DNA of 64,000 nt from Draconibacterium sp. (GCA_016705335.1 JADIYN010000008.1:1-64000); one strand, 5' to 3'. Shown: positions 37,530 through 49,878, numbered from the stretch's first letter. The notes: generated by a model not told the origin, from the sequence alone. Translations and numbers: made by a program.

Positions 37530-39293
37530 TTATTGCAATAGTTTTTTTCCAACAATCTCCTGTCCACCCTGATGCAATGTTACGCTTTCAATGTTTCCAT
37601 CCTTATTTCGATTAAAGGTAAGTTGAGCTTCCACCACTTTCAAATAAAAAATATTTTCAGTTTTTGGGTAAATTAAAACTTCGGGTTGTCCGGTTGCCTG
37701 TGATTTCATTTGATTACCGTCTCTTGATACTGTAAGAATAAACCCGGGTGCAAGTTCATATTTACCAACATAATTTTCAAGGATTTTTTCATCTACAATT
37801 ATTTCTTTTTCAAAGCTTTTTGTGTCAACTCCCATTTTTTTCAACATTTCGACAGCCCCTTGATTCCCTGGATTGAGTTCCAATGATTTTTTATAATTCT
37901 CAATTGCCAAATCCTTATTGCCGTCTTTCATATAAGCTTCTCCCAAGCTATCATAAACATTTGCAGATTTTGGAAATGAATTAACATTAATCTTAAATAC
38001 CTCTATCGCTTCTTTAACCTTTCCTGCCTGTAATAATTCATATCCTGCATTGTTCATCTCACCCTCCCTAAGCGCATAATTTTCAGTTGACTTATTTTCA
38101 TTGAATTTAGTCAGTGCCTCATTAATTCCCAGTTCTTTAATATCTTTCAGTAATGAATAAGCTAAAGATTTCTTAGGTAAATCATAAGGTTTGTTATAAA
38201 GAATTCCGCTAATGGCAATACTCATTTCATTTAATGGTGCTCCCCCGGTGTTATTTAATAATACAATAAGATTTTTATCAGATGGAACACGAGTAATTAT
38301 TGTGTTGAAACCATTTATACCACCTCCATGATTTGTCACATTCAAACTGTCATTTGTTTTGCCAATTGGTGCTTTCCCGATTACCCAGCCATAGCCATAA
38401 TGACTTCCAAATGCCGGAATGTATGGAGTAAATAATAAATCGGTATATTTTTTCGGAAGAATTTGTTCTGAATATAAAGCCTGATCCCAGAGATATAAAT
38501 CTTCAACAGTAGAATACATAGAACCTGCAGCATATGGAATTGACATATCGAGATAATTGGCATTTATATATGAACTTCCACTTCTTTCATAACCGGTTGC
38601 CCTGTTTTTCAAAATGACTTTATGATGGTCATAACCGGTATCTTTCATCTTGAGCGGGATTAAAATATTTTCCTGCAAAACTTCTTCATATGATTTGCCT
38701 GTTACTTTTTCAATAATCACTCCTAAAAGAAAATAACCCGAATTACTGTAAGAGAATTTTTCGCCAGGTGTAAAGTCAAGGGTAGAATCTGCAAATACTT
38801 TAACAAAATCTTCCGGGCTGTATGGATTACGACTTTCGTTTTTAAAGAAATTTGGGAATGATGTATAATTTGGAATGCCGGAGGTATGTGTAAGTAAATG
38901 ATGAATCGTAATTTTTTCTCCATTTGGTTTGGGGTAATCCGGTAGATAAGTAACTATAGGAACATCAAGTTTTAATTTTCCCTGTTCCACTAACTGCAAA
39001 ATCAACATGGCTGTAAATTGCTTGGTAATTGACCCTAATCTGTGTTTTGTGTTTGACTGGTTAGGTATATCCCATTCCATATTTGCCATTCCAAATCCTC
39101 GTTTATAAATAACTTCACCTTTTTCTGAAACAAGCACAGAACCATTAAACTGCCCATATTCTGTATATAAGTTAAGCAATTCATCAAGCTGTTCCGTTTT
39201 TGTTTGTCCATTGACAATTTGAAATGTTGAGTGTAGAATAAAAATTGATACACAGAGTAATTTCATCAAGAAATTAATTGAATAATTTTTCAT
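37530..39293 (-). CDS. Serine hydrolase (class C beta-lactamase-like) with TPR region
   Basis: An exported 587-residue serine hydrolase of the beta-lactamase/penicillin-binding fold (S12-like). The ATG at 39293 gives MKNYSINFLMKLL, a better signal than the in-frame start 11 codons earlier. It has SITK as the SxxK nucleophile motif in RLGSITKQF, YSNSGYF as YxN, and HGGGINGF in place of KTG. From about residue 430 a TPR pair (YDSLGEAYMKDGNKDLAIENYKKSLELNP) follows, then a C-terminal beta domain. Such proteins are usually esterases or peptidases rather than resistance enzymes. The gene stands alone. Confidence 0.85.
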   Translation of the reverse strand: MKNYSINFLMKLLCVSIFILHSTFQIVNGQTKTEQLDELLNLYTEYGQFNGSVLVSEKGEVIYKRGFGMANMEWDIPNQSNTKHRLGSITKQFTAMLILQLVEQGKLKLDVPIVTYLPDYPKPNGEKITIHHLLTHTSGIPNYTSFPNFFKNESRNPYSPEDFVKVFADSTLDFTPGEKFSYSNSGYFLLGVIIEKVTGKSYEEVLQENILIPLKMKDTGYDHHKVILKNRATGYERSGSSYINANYLDMSIPYAAGSMYSTVEDLYLWDQALYSEQILPKKYTDLLFTPYIPAFGSHYGYGWVIGKAPIGKTNDSLNVTNHGGGINGFNTIITRVPSDKNLIVLLNNTGGAPLNEMSIAISGILYNKPYDLPKKSLAYSLLKDIKELGINEALTKFNENKSTENYALREGEMNNAGYELLQAGKVKEAIEVFKINVNSFPKSANVYDSLGEAYMKDGNKDLAIENYKKSLELNPGNQGAVEMLKKMGVDTKSFEKEIIVDEKILENYVGKYELAPGFILTVSRDGNQMKSQATGQPEVLIYPKTENIFYLKVVEAQLTFNRNKDGNIESVTLHQGGQEIVGKKLLQ

Positions 39294-39326
39294 GGTTCTA
39301 TAGTTTTTAGATTTATATGCGTGCAA

Positions 39327-39869
39327 TGCAATTGCACTTTATCATTTGTTGATACAAGTTACAACAAAGTAACGAATTTGCTATAGTTTTCTTAGAATTG
39401 AGATCGTTACCAGGTAAGAAAAAAGGCAATCCTATTACTGCTTTTTGTTAGTAAGTTCAGTTACTGCCGAAGGCGCGAGATCAATCGTTGGGTGGTGGCG
39501 AGGATCACCGGCATTTGTCCGCCAGTCTCCGCGTTTTCTCTGCTGTTCGGCAGCATGGAGAATCTTTTACATTCTCAATAAGACAATAAACAATACCGAT
39601 CTCATGCGACCCCAGCCAGCAAAAGCACAACAAGAGTTATAATAAAATTGAGTGTGAAATCCGGTTTACTGCAGAACTGTAATAAATTTGGACATTACCT
39701 GTCTAATAATTTTACATGATTTATAGCATAACTCTAACAATGTATTGATTATGTGAATTTTGAAATCATGGCATGAATTTCGAATTTAATACCTGGAACA
39801 ACAACCGCGGGGCGATAATTTGAAATGTCAGAAGTTTACCCATCCGTCGGTGAATAATATAAATGGACA
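39327..39869. other. Intergenic region with a GC-rich patch
   Basis: No gene is supported on either strand. Bases of about 39465-39560 are GC-rich compared with the AT-rich flanks and contain GTCCGCCAG, like the palindrome in the first tRNA fragment. It may be a remnant of a repeat or mobile element. The rest holds the start region of the permease pseudogene. Confidence 0.35.
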
Positions 39870-42071
39870 ATGTTACTACATAATCTAAAACTGTTCTTCA
39901 GAAATATAAAAAGGAACAAAGACCTTCTTTAACCGGCTGTTGGGTCTTTGAGTGGGAAAATGGGCGTTGTTGAAACCCAGTGGCCGCAGGTCAACCCGGC
40001 GGGGAAACCTGGCATAGAATTCCCTGACATTGAAAGTAGCACAAGTGTAAGAGAAAGCGGCGAGTTTTTATTCTCATATGAAGAAAATAACCTGAAAGCC
40101 CGGGGACTTTTCACCAGTCCTGAATTTTTCGATGTTTTTTCCTTTAAAATTGTTCAAGGCGATAAACAGTATATACTTTCAGATAAAAACTCGGTAGTAA
40201 TAACGGAGGATTTAGCCCAGCTTTTGGGAAGCAACAATGCAATCGGTAAAACCATAAAACTTAATGGGAACGACAGTTCACGGTTTCAGGATTTGGGAAT
40301 GACCCAAAATTCTCTCTTCAGTTCGATTTTGTGATACCATTTGAATTTTTCAAGGAGATTAGTCCGAATACCTTAAATTGGGACATTAATACGACCAGGT
40401 TTACCTTGTTTTGAAAGAAGGTATAAACGTTGCAGATTTCAATTCAAAGATAAAGGGCTTTATAGGTACAAAGACCGAAACCAATGGCCGGTTTCTCACT
40501 ACACGATTATTTTCAGACAATTATTTATATGACAAATTCAGGGATAGAGTTGAAAAGTCAGGAAGAATAACCTATGTGCGGCTTTTTTCCCTAATCGCTT
40601 TTTTGATTCTTGTAATTGCTTGTATCAATTTCATAAACCTATCAACGGCGAATGCATCAAAAAGGCTGAAGGAAATCGGTATAAAAAAGGCCATGGGTTC
40701 AAAACGAAAGGAATTGGTGACACAATATTTGGTTGAATCCCCTTTGATGACAGGTATTTCTGCTATTCTGGCCTTGTTGATTGTAGTCTTGTTATTGCCA
40801 CAGTTCAATGAGCTTGCCGCAAAAGAGATGAAACTTGGCTTTGAACCTGAATACTTGTTAATTTTCAGCTCCATTTTTTTAATTACAGGCCTTTTAGCTG
40901 GCAGCTATCCGGCCTTTTATCTTTCGGGATTGAAAACCATTTCAACACTGCAAGGAACTCAACACCTCTTTGGAAGTATTTCCCGCAGAGGCCTTGTCAT
41001 ATTTCAATTTGTACTCTCGACTGTATTGATTCTTTCCGTTTTTATCGTTTATAAGCAATTGGAATATACCCAAAATAAAAATTTGGGTTATGACAAGGAC
41101 AATCTTGTGTATTTTGACATAAACGGAAAAATCAGGCAAAATCTGGATGCATTTCTTTCAGCCCTGGAACAGCTTGACGGAATAAAATCAGCAAGCAGTA
41201 TACAACCAATATAGTTGGAGGGATAATACAACCACCCGCTTGAAATGGCCGGAAAACACCCCGAACAGGAGGTTTTCAAATACGTCGGTAAACTTTAACT
41301 TGATTGAGATTTTTGATATAGGTATTCTCAAAGGCAGGTCATTTTCCAGGGAATACGGAGCGGAAGAATCCAAGATTATCTTTAATCAGACTGCTATCGA
41401 AGCAATGGGACTTAAAAATCCTGTTGGTACAAAGGTCTCGCTCGAGAACACTGATTTTGAAATTGTGGGAGTTACTGAGGATTTCCATTTTGCATCGCTA
41501 CACGAAGAAATCAAGCCATTATTCTTTATCCTTCGACCGGAGTGGACCAAATCGGTCATGGTCAAAATTCAAGCGGGCCAGGAAAAATCGCGCTTGCCAA
41601 TCTTCAGATTTTTATGAAAGTACAGCCCTGAAATGGTTTTCGACTACAAATTTCTTGACCAAACCTACGCTGTCCAGTATGCTGCAGAAATGCGGGTTTC
41701 AACTCTTTCCAAATATTTTGCCGGAATAGCCATATTAATTTCCTGCTTAGGCCTTTTCGGATTGGCGACCTTTAACGCAGAAAGGCGCAAAAAGGAAATC
41801 AGCATTCGAAAAGTCCATGGTCAAAGCGCTGTACAAATTTTACTTATGTTATCTGGTGAATTTGCAAAACCAGTATTACTTTCCGTAATGATAGCTATTC
41901 CAATTGCATACATGTTGGCGAAGGACTGGCTTGCCGGTTTGCCTACATTCCTCTGCACATTTGGTATTCCTGGCTGGCTTTACAGTACTGTCAGTTGCAA
42001 TGTTAACAGTGGGTAGTCAGGCAATAAAAGCCGCGAACAATAATCCGGTGAATGGACTCAGGGATGAATAG
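39870..42071 (+). pseudogene. FtsX/MacB-type ABC transporter permease, decayed
   Basis: Pieces of one permease of the Bacteroidota FtsX/MacB_PCD family run left to right. They start with MLLHNLKLFFRNIKRNKD, then after an internal loss come GKMGVVETQWPQ and SVVITEDLAQLLGSNNAIGKT. Next are LIAFLILVIACINFINLSTANASKRLKEIGIKKAMGS with membrane segments, FNQTAIEAMGLKNPVGT, and AILISCLGLFGLATFNAERRKKEISIRKVHG. The end is NPVNGLRDE. Family members have about 790 residues; about 60 are missing near the N-terminus, and at least five frame changes or stops are present. Lesions outside homopolymers support true decay. No ATPase partner is adjacent. Confidence 0.75.
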
Positions 42072-42407
42072 AAGTCTTTAAGAATTTACGGTTGTAAAAA
42101 CCGTCTGTTTTATGTGATTAGTTTACTTGTTTTCTAACTTCTTTAATGGTTTCTATAAATAGTCCTTTAAGGGGTCAGTTTCAAACAAATTAGTTTCATG
42201 GAATTGATATTTATTATACTTATAGGAAATCGATGCAACTCTAAAGTTGATTAAAATGTTGGAAGATTCTCCAGCCGTTTCTATCATCTGAATTCAATTT
42301 TTTCAAAGATTTTTTATGTTTATGCCTTAAAATTGCCTGTTTTTAATAATCTTTAAGAACTTACAAACGTCCTTAAGTTTATTGTAATTATTTAAAATTC
42401 ACTCACA
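42072..42407. other. Intergenic region before the beta-helix gene
   Basis: AT-rich, with no gene, tRNA or clear hairpin seen. It must hold the promoter of the beta-helix gene, but no convincing TAnnTTTG/TTTG pair was identified. Confidence 0.25.
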
Positions 42408-44060
42408 ATGAAATACATGCTCATATTTTTCTTTTTAATTTCCTGTGTTTTCGGTATGACACAGGCACAATCACAAAACACTTCTGAAAATGTTGTGATA
42501 ACATCAAACGAGGACAAAACCCGGGTAAGTACAAATGAAAAAGGTGATTTGCTTATCAATGTTTCACCAAAGGATGTCGCAAAATTTAAAGCCAACGGGT
42601 TGGTTCGTTACAGCGATTTCGGAACAAAGGGCGATGGCAAAACCGATGATATTGATGCCATTAGTGCAACCCATGCATTCGCCAATCAACACAACCTTTC
42701 GGTAAAAGCTGATGCGGGAGCTACATACTACCTTGGAGGGAAAGACCGCACTGCAATAATTCGTACCGATACGGATTTTGGCACAGCTGCCTTTATAATC
42801 GACGATACTGTCGTTGAAAACCGCAATGCACATGTTTTTATGGTTAGTTCCGGTCTGCAACCATTTAAGCCTGAAGGGATAATTTCACTTAAAAGAAATC
42901 AGCAGAAAATTAATATTTCATTTCCCGGGACCTGCATTATAACCGTTACAGATTCCAACATGCGGCGTTACATCCGGTTTGGGCCAAATCAAAATAGCGG
43001 AACCCCTCAAACAGATATTTTTATTGTTGACAAAGATGGCAATGTAGATATGAATGCTCCAATCATCTGGGACTTTGACCAGATCACGGACATCACTGCA
43101 CTTCCCATTGACGAAACAACGCTGACCATAAAAGGTGGACGTTTCACCACAATTGCCAACCGGGCAGAATCGAAATACACTTATTACAGCCGGGGCATTG
43201 CAATCAGGCGTTCCAATGTAATTGTGGATGGACTGGAACATCGGGTTACCGGCGAAGGTGATCATGGCGCACCATATGGTGGTTTTATCAGTGCTGGCGA
43301 CTGCTCCCATGTTACTGTGCAAAACACAATTCTGACAGGGCATAAAACATATCAGACCATTGGCGCCGCAGGAGTTACAGTTTCCATGGGCACTTACGAC
43401 ATTTCAGTTAACCGGGCGCTCAACATTTCATTCGTAAACTGTAGCCAGACAAATGAAATTGACGATAGCAAATACTGGGGAATCATGGGGTCAAACTACT
43501 GCAAAAATCTTATTTACGACAAATGCACGTTTTCGCGGTTCGATGCCCACATGGGAGTGGCCAACGCCACCATACGCAATTCTACACTGGGACACATGGG
43601 AATCAATGCCATCGGCAGCGGGACCTTTACCGTGGAGAACTGTACAATTCGCGGAAGGACCCTCATCAATCTGCGTTCGGACTACGGCAGCACATGGCAG
43701 GGAGAATTTATTATCCGCAACTGCGTTTTTGTGCCGGCAGGCGGCAGGCCAGCCAGCGCCAGCATTATCGGCGGATCATATTCCGGACAGCATGATTTCG
43801 GCTACATTTGTTATATGCCTGAACGAATTACCATCGAAAACCTTAAAATAAACGACTCCAATCATCCGGAGGATTACAAGGGACCAGCCATTTTTTCAAA
43901 TTTTAATCCAGATATGACCGACGATTCCTACGTTGAGAAATTTCCTTATGTAAAAACAAGAGAAGTCATACTAAAGAACGTGACCATCGCCAGCGGCAAG
44001 ACTTTAAGGCTGAGCGATAACCCGTATATGTTCAAAGATGTGGATGTAATTACCAAGTAG
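42408..44060 (+). CDS. Exported right-handed beta-helix (pectate-lyase-like) protein
   Basis: A 550-residue exported protein with a signal peptide to about residue 22 (MTQAQS). The block YSDFGTKGDGKTDDIDAISA (about residues 68-87) is the classic start of the pectate_lyase_3 family. Parallel beta-helix rungs with Asn/Thr ladders follow, such as VTVQNTILTG, LNISFVNCSQTN, LIYDKCTFSRFDAH, ATIRNSTLGHMGINAI and FTVENCTIRG. This fold is shared by polysaccharide lyases, hydrolases and phage-like depolymerases, so the substrate is open. It is monocistronic, with nothing in context to name the glycan. Confidence 0.82.
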   Translation: MKYMLIFFFLISCVFGMTQAQSQNTSENVVITSNEDKTRVSTNEKGDLLINVSPKDVAKFKANGLVRYSDFGTKGDGKTDDIDAISATHAFANQHNLSVKADAGATYYLGGKDRTAIIRTDTDFGTAAFIIDDTVVENRNAHVFMVSSGLQPFKPEGIISLKRNQQKINISFPGTCIITVTDSNMRRYIRFGPNQNSGTPQTDIFIVDKDGNVDMNAPIIWDFDQITDITALPIDETTLTIKGGRFTTIANRAESKYTYYSRGIAIRRSNVIVDGLEHRVTGEGDHGAPYGGFISAGDCSHVTVQNTILTGHKTYQTIGAAGVTVSMGTYDISVNRALNISFVNCSQTNEIDDSKYWGIMGSNYCKNLIYDKCTFSRFDAHMGVANATIRNSTLGHMGINAIGSGTFTVENCTIRGRTLINLRSDYGSTWQGEFIIRNCVFVPAGGRPASASIIGGSYSGQHDFGYICYMPERITIENLKINDSNHPEDYKGPAIFSNFNPDMTDDSYVEKFPYVKTREVILKNVTIASGKTLRLSDNPYMFKDVDVITK

Positions 44061-44272
44061 CGGGAATTGAAAAACTGTATCTTACACTTGTTATGAGAAT
44101 TGATGAGACTGGAAAATCTTTTTAGATATTGAAAATGAAGCCCGGTATTTAGCAAATACTTCAACGAAAAGCCTATTCTATACATTCTGACAACCATTTG
44201 TATTTCCGGTTTGTTATTGAGGAACGTTTCCTGAAAATATTTTAATCTTCAATCAAAGAATTTCGAAAATAA

Positions 44273-45562
44273 TTGGAAACGATGAACCAGAAAAGGAAAT
44301 TAAACATGATTAGTAAACAGCTGTTGTTTTTTGGCATTTTTGTACTTGTCGTTGAATATTATTCGTTTGTTGCCATACGCACAGTTTTGCGCCCGGCAAA
44401 CGGTAGTTTACATTTTGGGATTTATGTGATTTATGTGATTTTGTTGCTCCTGACATTGTGGAGTTTGTATGCTTTTCCGCATTTTGGAAGAAGTTCATGG
44501 CCTTCAATTTCATTAAAGTATTTTGTAAATATATTTATTGGTGTCTTTATTGGGAAAGTACTTATTGCCGCTATTATGTTGCTGACAGATATTCTCATGG
44601 CCATTCCAAATCTTGTCAGTTTTTTCTATTCTTTTAAAAATCATCCTGTCGGAAATCCGCCTGAAGGTTCACGTTTTATCAGTCGTTTTACTTTTATTTC
44701 ACAAACGGCATTATTAATTGGTGGGGCTTTAACAGCGGGTCTGGTTTACGGTATGAGAAATCGTTATCGTTACAAGCTAACACATGTGAATTTGTCGTTG
44801 AAGGATTTGCCCGACGAATTTAAAGGACTGCGTATTATCCAGATTTCTGATATTCATTCGGGCAGTTTTGATGATCCTGACGCAGTAAAAGAGGGTATTG
44901 ACGCAATTATGAATGAAAAACCCGACCTGATTCTTTTTACCGGCGACCTTGTAAACGACCGTGCTATTGAAATTGAACCATACTTAAATGTATTCAATCA
45001 ACTGAAAGCGCCAATGGGTGTTTTTTCTGTTTTAGGCAATCACGATTACGGCGACTATTTTCAATGGCCTTCGGAAGAGGAGAAAAAGCTAAACCTCGAA
45101 CAACTCAAAAAACATCATGCTGAAATGGGTTGGCGGTTGCTGGTAAACGAACATGTGATTTTGGAACGAAACCAAAAGCAAATTGCATTAATCGGAATTG
45201 AAAACTGGGGTGCCCGTGGGTTTACAAAATACGGCGATATGAAAAAAGCGGTTGCCGGGCTTGAAAATTCAAACGTTCCGGTGAAAATATTGCTCAGCCA
45301 TGACCCTTCACATTGGGAAGCGGAAGTACGAAAAGATTACAGGGATATTGCACTGACCCTCAGCGGTCACACGCATGGTATGCAATTCGGAATTGACATT
45401 CCGGGATTTAAATGGAGCCCCGTCCAATATGTTTATAAACAGTGGGCCGGTTTGTATCAGGAGGAAAACCAATACCTGTATGTTAATCGTGGTTTTGGTT
45501 TTATTGGTTACCAGGGACGATTTGGAATTTTACCTGAAATTACAATGATTGAATTAGGGTGA
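44273..45562 (+). CDS. Membrane metallophosphoesterase (YkuE-like)
   Basis: A 429-residue protein with about four N-terminal membrane segments (residues of about 15-160), followed by a calcineurin-like phosphoesterase domain. Metal-binding motifs are ISDIHSG, FTGDLVND, LGNHDYGD, LLSHDP and SGHTHGMQFG, the full set expected for two metal ions. Relatives act on phosphodiester or UDP-sugar-lipid substrates; the substrate here is unknown. Alternative starts lie at 44282 and 44306. It stands between the beta-helix gene and the cytochrome cluster with no clear operon link. Confidence 0.88.
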   Translation: METMNQKRKLNMISKQLLFFGIFVLVVEYYSFVAIRTVLRPANGSLHFGIYVIYVILLLLTLWSLYAFPHFGRSSWPSISLKYFVNIFIGVFIGKVLIAAIMLLTDILMAIPNLVSFFYSFKNHPVGNPPEGSRFISRFTFISQTALLIGGALTAGLVYGMRNRYRYKLTHVNLSLKDLPDEFKGLRIIQISDIHSGSFDDPDAVKEGIDAIMNEKPDLILFTGDLVNDRAIEIEPYLNVFNQLKAPMGVFSVLGNHDYGDYFQWPSEEEKKLNLEQLKKHHAEMGWRLLVNEHVILERNQKQIALIGIENWGARGFTKYGDMKKAVAGLENSNVPVKILLSHDPSHWEAEVRKDYRDIALTLSGHTHGMQFGIDIPGFKWSPVQYVYKQWAGLYQEENQYLYVNRGFGFIGYQGRFGILPEITMIELG

Positions 45563-45658
45563 TTGGAAAATCGATTCTTTATGTTTGATAAGCGTCACTA
45601 TTATTTTCATTTAAAGATAAATTAGTATTCTTTTCCAAATATTTTGTATTTTCCGAAA

Positions 45659-48391
45659 ATGGAAAAACGGCTGTTAAAATGGATAATTTTTATTTCTGTC
45701 CCGGTTCTTTTGGGCCTGGCAATTTGGTTGATTTGGCCACGCGAAGAAATAGATTACAATACCCAGGTTAAACCCATTATTAACGCCCATTGCATTTCAT
45801 GTCATGGCGGGGTAAAACAAAATGGCGGGTTTAGTTTGCTTTTTGAAGAACAGGCCAAAGGAAAAACAAAATCAGGTTCAGCAGCCATAATTCCAGGTCA
45901 CCCCGGTCAAAGTGAGATGATTCGGCGACTTGTCAGCGACGATCCCGAGGAACGAATGCCCTATGAAAAAGAGCCACTTAAAAAAGAAGAAATCAGGATA
46001 TTAAAAAAGTGGATAAAACAGGGTGCAAAATGGGATACACACTGGGCATACATTCCTGTGCAAAAAACGGTATCGAAGAGTAAATATTCAAAAGATGAAC
46101 AGCTGATTTCATGGAAGAAAAACGATATCGACGATTATATTTATGAAAAGGCGAAAACAAATAATCTAACAATTTCAGAAAAGGCAGATCTTCCATCACT
46201 TGCCCGCAGGATTTCATTTGACTTAATTGGTTTGCCGCCACCGGTTGAAGCGTTTGAAAAACTAAATAAAAATAACACTGATGAAGCATTGGATACGTAC
46301 ATTCAGGAGCTTTTATCATCAAAACATTTTGGCGAAAAATGGGCAGGAATGTGGATGGATTTAGCCCGTTATTCTGATACAAAAGGTTATGAACGTGACG
46401 ATTCACGAACAATTTGGAAATACCGAGACTGGCTGATAAATGCCTTTAACAGCGATGAACCTTATAATGAATTTCTTACCGATCAGATTGCAGGTGACCT
46501 TTTTCCCAACCCAACCGATGATAAACTGATTGCAACAGCATTTCACCGGAATACAATGACAAACGATGAAGGTGGAACAGACAACGAAGAGTTCAGGGTT
46601 GCCGCGGTAATCGATCGTGTAAATACAACCTGGGAAGTTACCATGGGAACTACATTTTCATGTGTGCAGTGCCACTCTCATCCATACGATCCGTTTAAAC
46701 ATGAAGATTATTACCGGTTTATGGCCTTTTTTAACAATAGTCGCGATGAAGATACATTCGATGATTACCCGGTTTTGAGGCATTTTGAAAAAGAGGATAG
46801 CACAAAACTGGTGGAATTGAAAAACTGGTTAGATCTTAATGCCGCAAAGAGCAAAAATCAGGAAATAATAAAATTTGTAAAAACCTGGCAACCAAGCATA
46901 AATTCGCTTACAAGTGTTGATTTTGTAAACAGCGAATTGTCGGATACAAAATGGCTTGTATTCAGAAATAATGGATTAAGCAGGTTGAAAAACGTAAGTC
47001 TTAACGGAAAAAATAAACTCATTTACAAATACAGTTCATTTACTGCCGGAGGAATTTGGAAAATACATATCGACAGTTTGGGAGGGCAACTTTTAAAAGA
47101 AATTAAAATTGATGATACAAAAGGGAGATGGAGTTTTGGTGAATTCGATTTTCAACCCGTATCCGGATCGCACAATTTGATTTTGTCATATTCCAATCCA
47201 GGTTGAAAACCCACAGGCCAATGCACTTTTGTTTGACTGGTTTCATTTTACCGAAAAATTTCCAGGGGAGAATATTCCCGGTTACAATAAATCAAAGGAA
47301 ATATTTTGGGATTTACTAACCAAACAAACGTCGCGAACACCAATTATGGTTGAAAACCCTGAAGAAATGACAAGAACAACCAGCGTTTTTGAACGCGGGA
47401 ACTGGCTCTCACCGGGCGAAGTTGTAACCGCCGGAGTTCCCGAAGTAATGAATTCCTTTCCTGAAAATGAACCTGCAAATCGGCTCGGACTCGCAAAATG
47501 GCTTGTAAATCCGCAAAATCCTTTAACCGCAAGAACTTATGTGAACAGAATCTGGGAGCAGTTATTTGGATTTGGAATAGTTGAAACTCTTGAAGATTTT
47601 GGCTCACAGGAATTCCTCCAACACATAAAGAATTGCTTGATCATTTGGCATGGAAATTTATAAACGATTTTAACTGGAGTACAAAAGAACTGGTTAAGTA
47701 CATTGTTTCCTCCGCTACATATCAGCAATCATCACACAGTTCCAAAATCCAGCTGGAGATTGATCCTCAAAATAAGTTTTACACACACGGACCCAGAATC
47801 AGGCTGACTGCCGAACAAATCCGGGATCAGGCGCTGGTTGTGAGTGGATTATTCAGCGAAAAAATGTATGGCCCGGGTGTCATGCCGTACCAACCCGAAC
47901 GCATTTGGAATTCACCTTACAGTGGATTAACATGGAATCAAAGCCCGGATGAAGATCAATATCGCAGGGCAATTTACACCTATTGGAAACGAACAAGTCC
48001 GTACCCGTCAATGGAACTATTTGACATGATGCCTCGGGAAGTTTGTACGATAAGAAGAATTGCTACAAATACACCACTTCAGGCATTGGTTACACTAAAC
48101 GACAGCGTGTATATTGAGGCATCCGCACATTTGGCAAAACGTATGATTAACGAAGGTGGAAACGAAGTTTCAGAACAAATCGGGTATGGTTATAAACTAA
48201 TAATGTACAAGGAAATAACAGATGAAAAAATGGATATATTCCTGAAACTCTATAAGAACTTAAATAACCCGGGTTTGGTGAAAAATGTTTCTTATCAGGT
48301 TGATAATTCAGCTGATGAAAAGCACGTTCAGGCGATGAGTATTATTGCCAGTACTTTGTTGAATATGGATGAAACGATCATGAAAAATTAA
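45659..48391 (+). CDS. Cytochrome-c/DUF1549/DUF1553 protein (two frameshifts)
   Basis: A large envelope protein of the planctomycete-cytochrome type, about 910 residues after repair. An N-terminal membrane anchor precedes HCISCHGGVKQNGGF, a CxxCH heme c site. DUF1549 follows with LARRISFDLIGLPP, WMDLARYSDTKGYERD and a second heme-like motif CVQCHSHPYDPFKHEDYY. Next is a beta-rich domain (about residues 440-520), then DUF1553 with LAKWLVNPQNPLTARTYVNRIWEQ and RRIATNTPLQALVTLND. Frames change at about 47200 and 47610. The ATG at 45659 (MEKRLLKW) is preferred over an upstream TTG. The stop abuts the DUF1501 start, which indicates one operon. The biochemical role is not established. Confidence 0.82.
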
Positions 48392-49878
48392 ATGTTTAAG
48401 TCGATGGATGAAAAAATACTAAACAAAATAGAAGACCAAACCAGGAGACATTTTATAAGAAATTGCTCACTGGGACTGGGAGGATTGGTGTTGTCATCTT
48501 TTTTAACCAATTGCAGATCATTTTCTTCCGGCGTGGAAAACAGTATTTTTTCCACCGGAAATCCATTGGCTCCAAAAGCGCCACATTTTCCGGGGAAGGT
48601 AAAGAATGTGATTTATATCCACATGGCAGGAGCACCGTCACAATTGGAATTGTTTGATTATAAACCTGAATTAATAAAACTTTCCGGACAAGAATGCCCG
48701 CCATCATTGATGGAAGGAAAACGATTTGCATTTATCAGGGGAGTACCAAAATTACTGGGGTCGCAGGCTGAATTTAAACAGCACGGTGACAGCGGAGCCT
48801 GGATTTCAAACTATTTACCTCATCTTTCAACTATTGCTGATGAACTGACTTTTTTAAAAGCAGTTCACACCGATCAATTCAATCATGCGCCCGCACAACT
48901 CATGATGCATACAGGAAGTGCAAGACTTGGCCGGCCCAGCATGGGTTCGTGGGTTACTTACGGACTCGGTTCTGAAAATTCGAACCTGCCCGGATTTATA
49001 GTTCTTACTTCAGGCGGAAACAATCCCGATGCGGGAAAAAGCGTTTGGGGAAGCGGATTTTGCCATCTGTTTATCAGGGAGTTCAATGCCGGTCAGACGG
49101 AGAACCTGTTCTTTTTATAAATAATCCCGAACACATTAGCAATGAAGAAAGAAAAGTATCAATTGAGGCATTAAGTGGTATCAACAAATTGAATTACGAT
49201 GAATTTAAAGATCCTGATATTTTAACAAGAATTTCGCAGTACGAACTGGCTTTTAAAATGCAGACAACAGCGCCGGAAGTTATGAATATTGCCAATGAGC
49301 CACTGTTTGTTCACGATATGTACGGAAGCAACCCCAACAAATCAAGTTTTGCCAATAATGCTTTGCTTGCCCGAAAATTAGTTGAAAGGGGAGTTCGTTT
49401 TGTACAACTTTTCGACTGGGGTTGGGATACACACGGCACTTCAGAAGATGGATCCATAGATATCGGACTGGTTAATAAGTGCCGTCAAACCGACAAAGCT
49501 GTTACTGCTTTGATACTTGATTTAAAACAACGCGGATTGCTTGATGAAACACTCGTTATCTGGGGAGGCGAATTTGGCCGCACACCGATGCAGGAAAACA
49601 GGGAAGGAAAGACAAATTCATTTAAAGGAAGAGATCACCACGGAGACGCTTTTACCATGTGGATGGCCGGTGGCGGTTTGAAGAAAGGATTTAGTTTGGG
49701 TGAAACCGACGAAATCGGGTATGGCGGAGTAAGCGGAAAAGTCTCAACTTTTGACATTCAGGCTACAATTTTACACCTTCTGGGATTTGACCATGAACGT
49801 TTAACCTTTCAATCGCAAGGCAGGCCATTTAGGCTGACTGACGTGAGCGGAAATGTTATTCGTGAGATATTATCATAA
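48392..49878 (+). CDS. DUF1501 protein (one frameshift)
   Basis: A sulfatase-fold-like DUF1501 protein that typically partners DUF1553 proteins. The N-terminus has a Tat-like signal RRHFIRNCSLGLGG followed by a Cys (LTNC) that could be a lipoprotein site. Family blocks are FPGKVKNVIYIHMAGAPSQLELFDYKP, AQLMMHTGSARLGRPSMGSWVTYGLGS, FVQLFDWGWDTHG and LVIWGGEFGRTPMQE, then DHHGDAFTMWMAGGGLKKG. The frame changes at about 49060-49100, after SVWGSGF. Repaired length is about 495 residues. ATG directly follows the previous stop. Confidence 0.85.

Noticed and set aside
39445..39642. A 65-residue ORF in the GC-rich patch
   Set aside because: No recognisable motif, no signal and unusual composition; it overlaps repeat-like sequence and is probably not coding.
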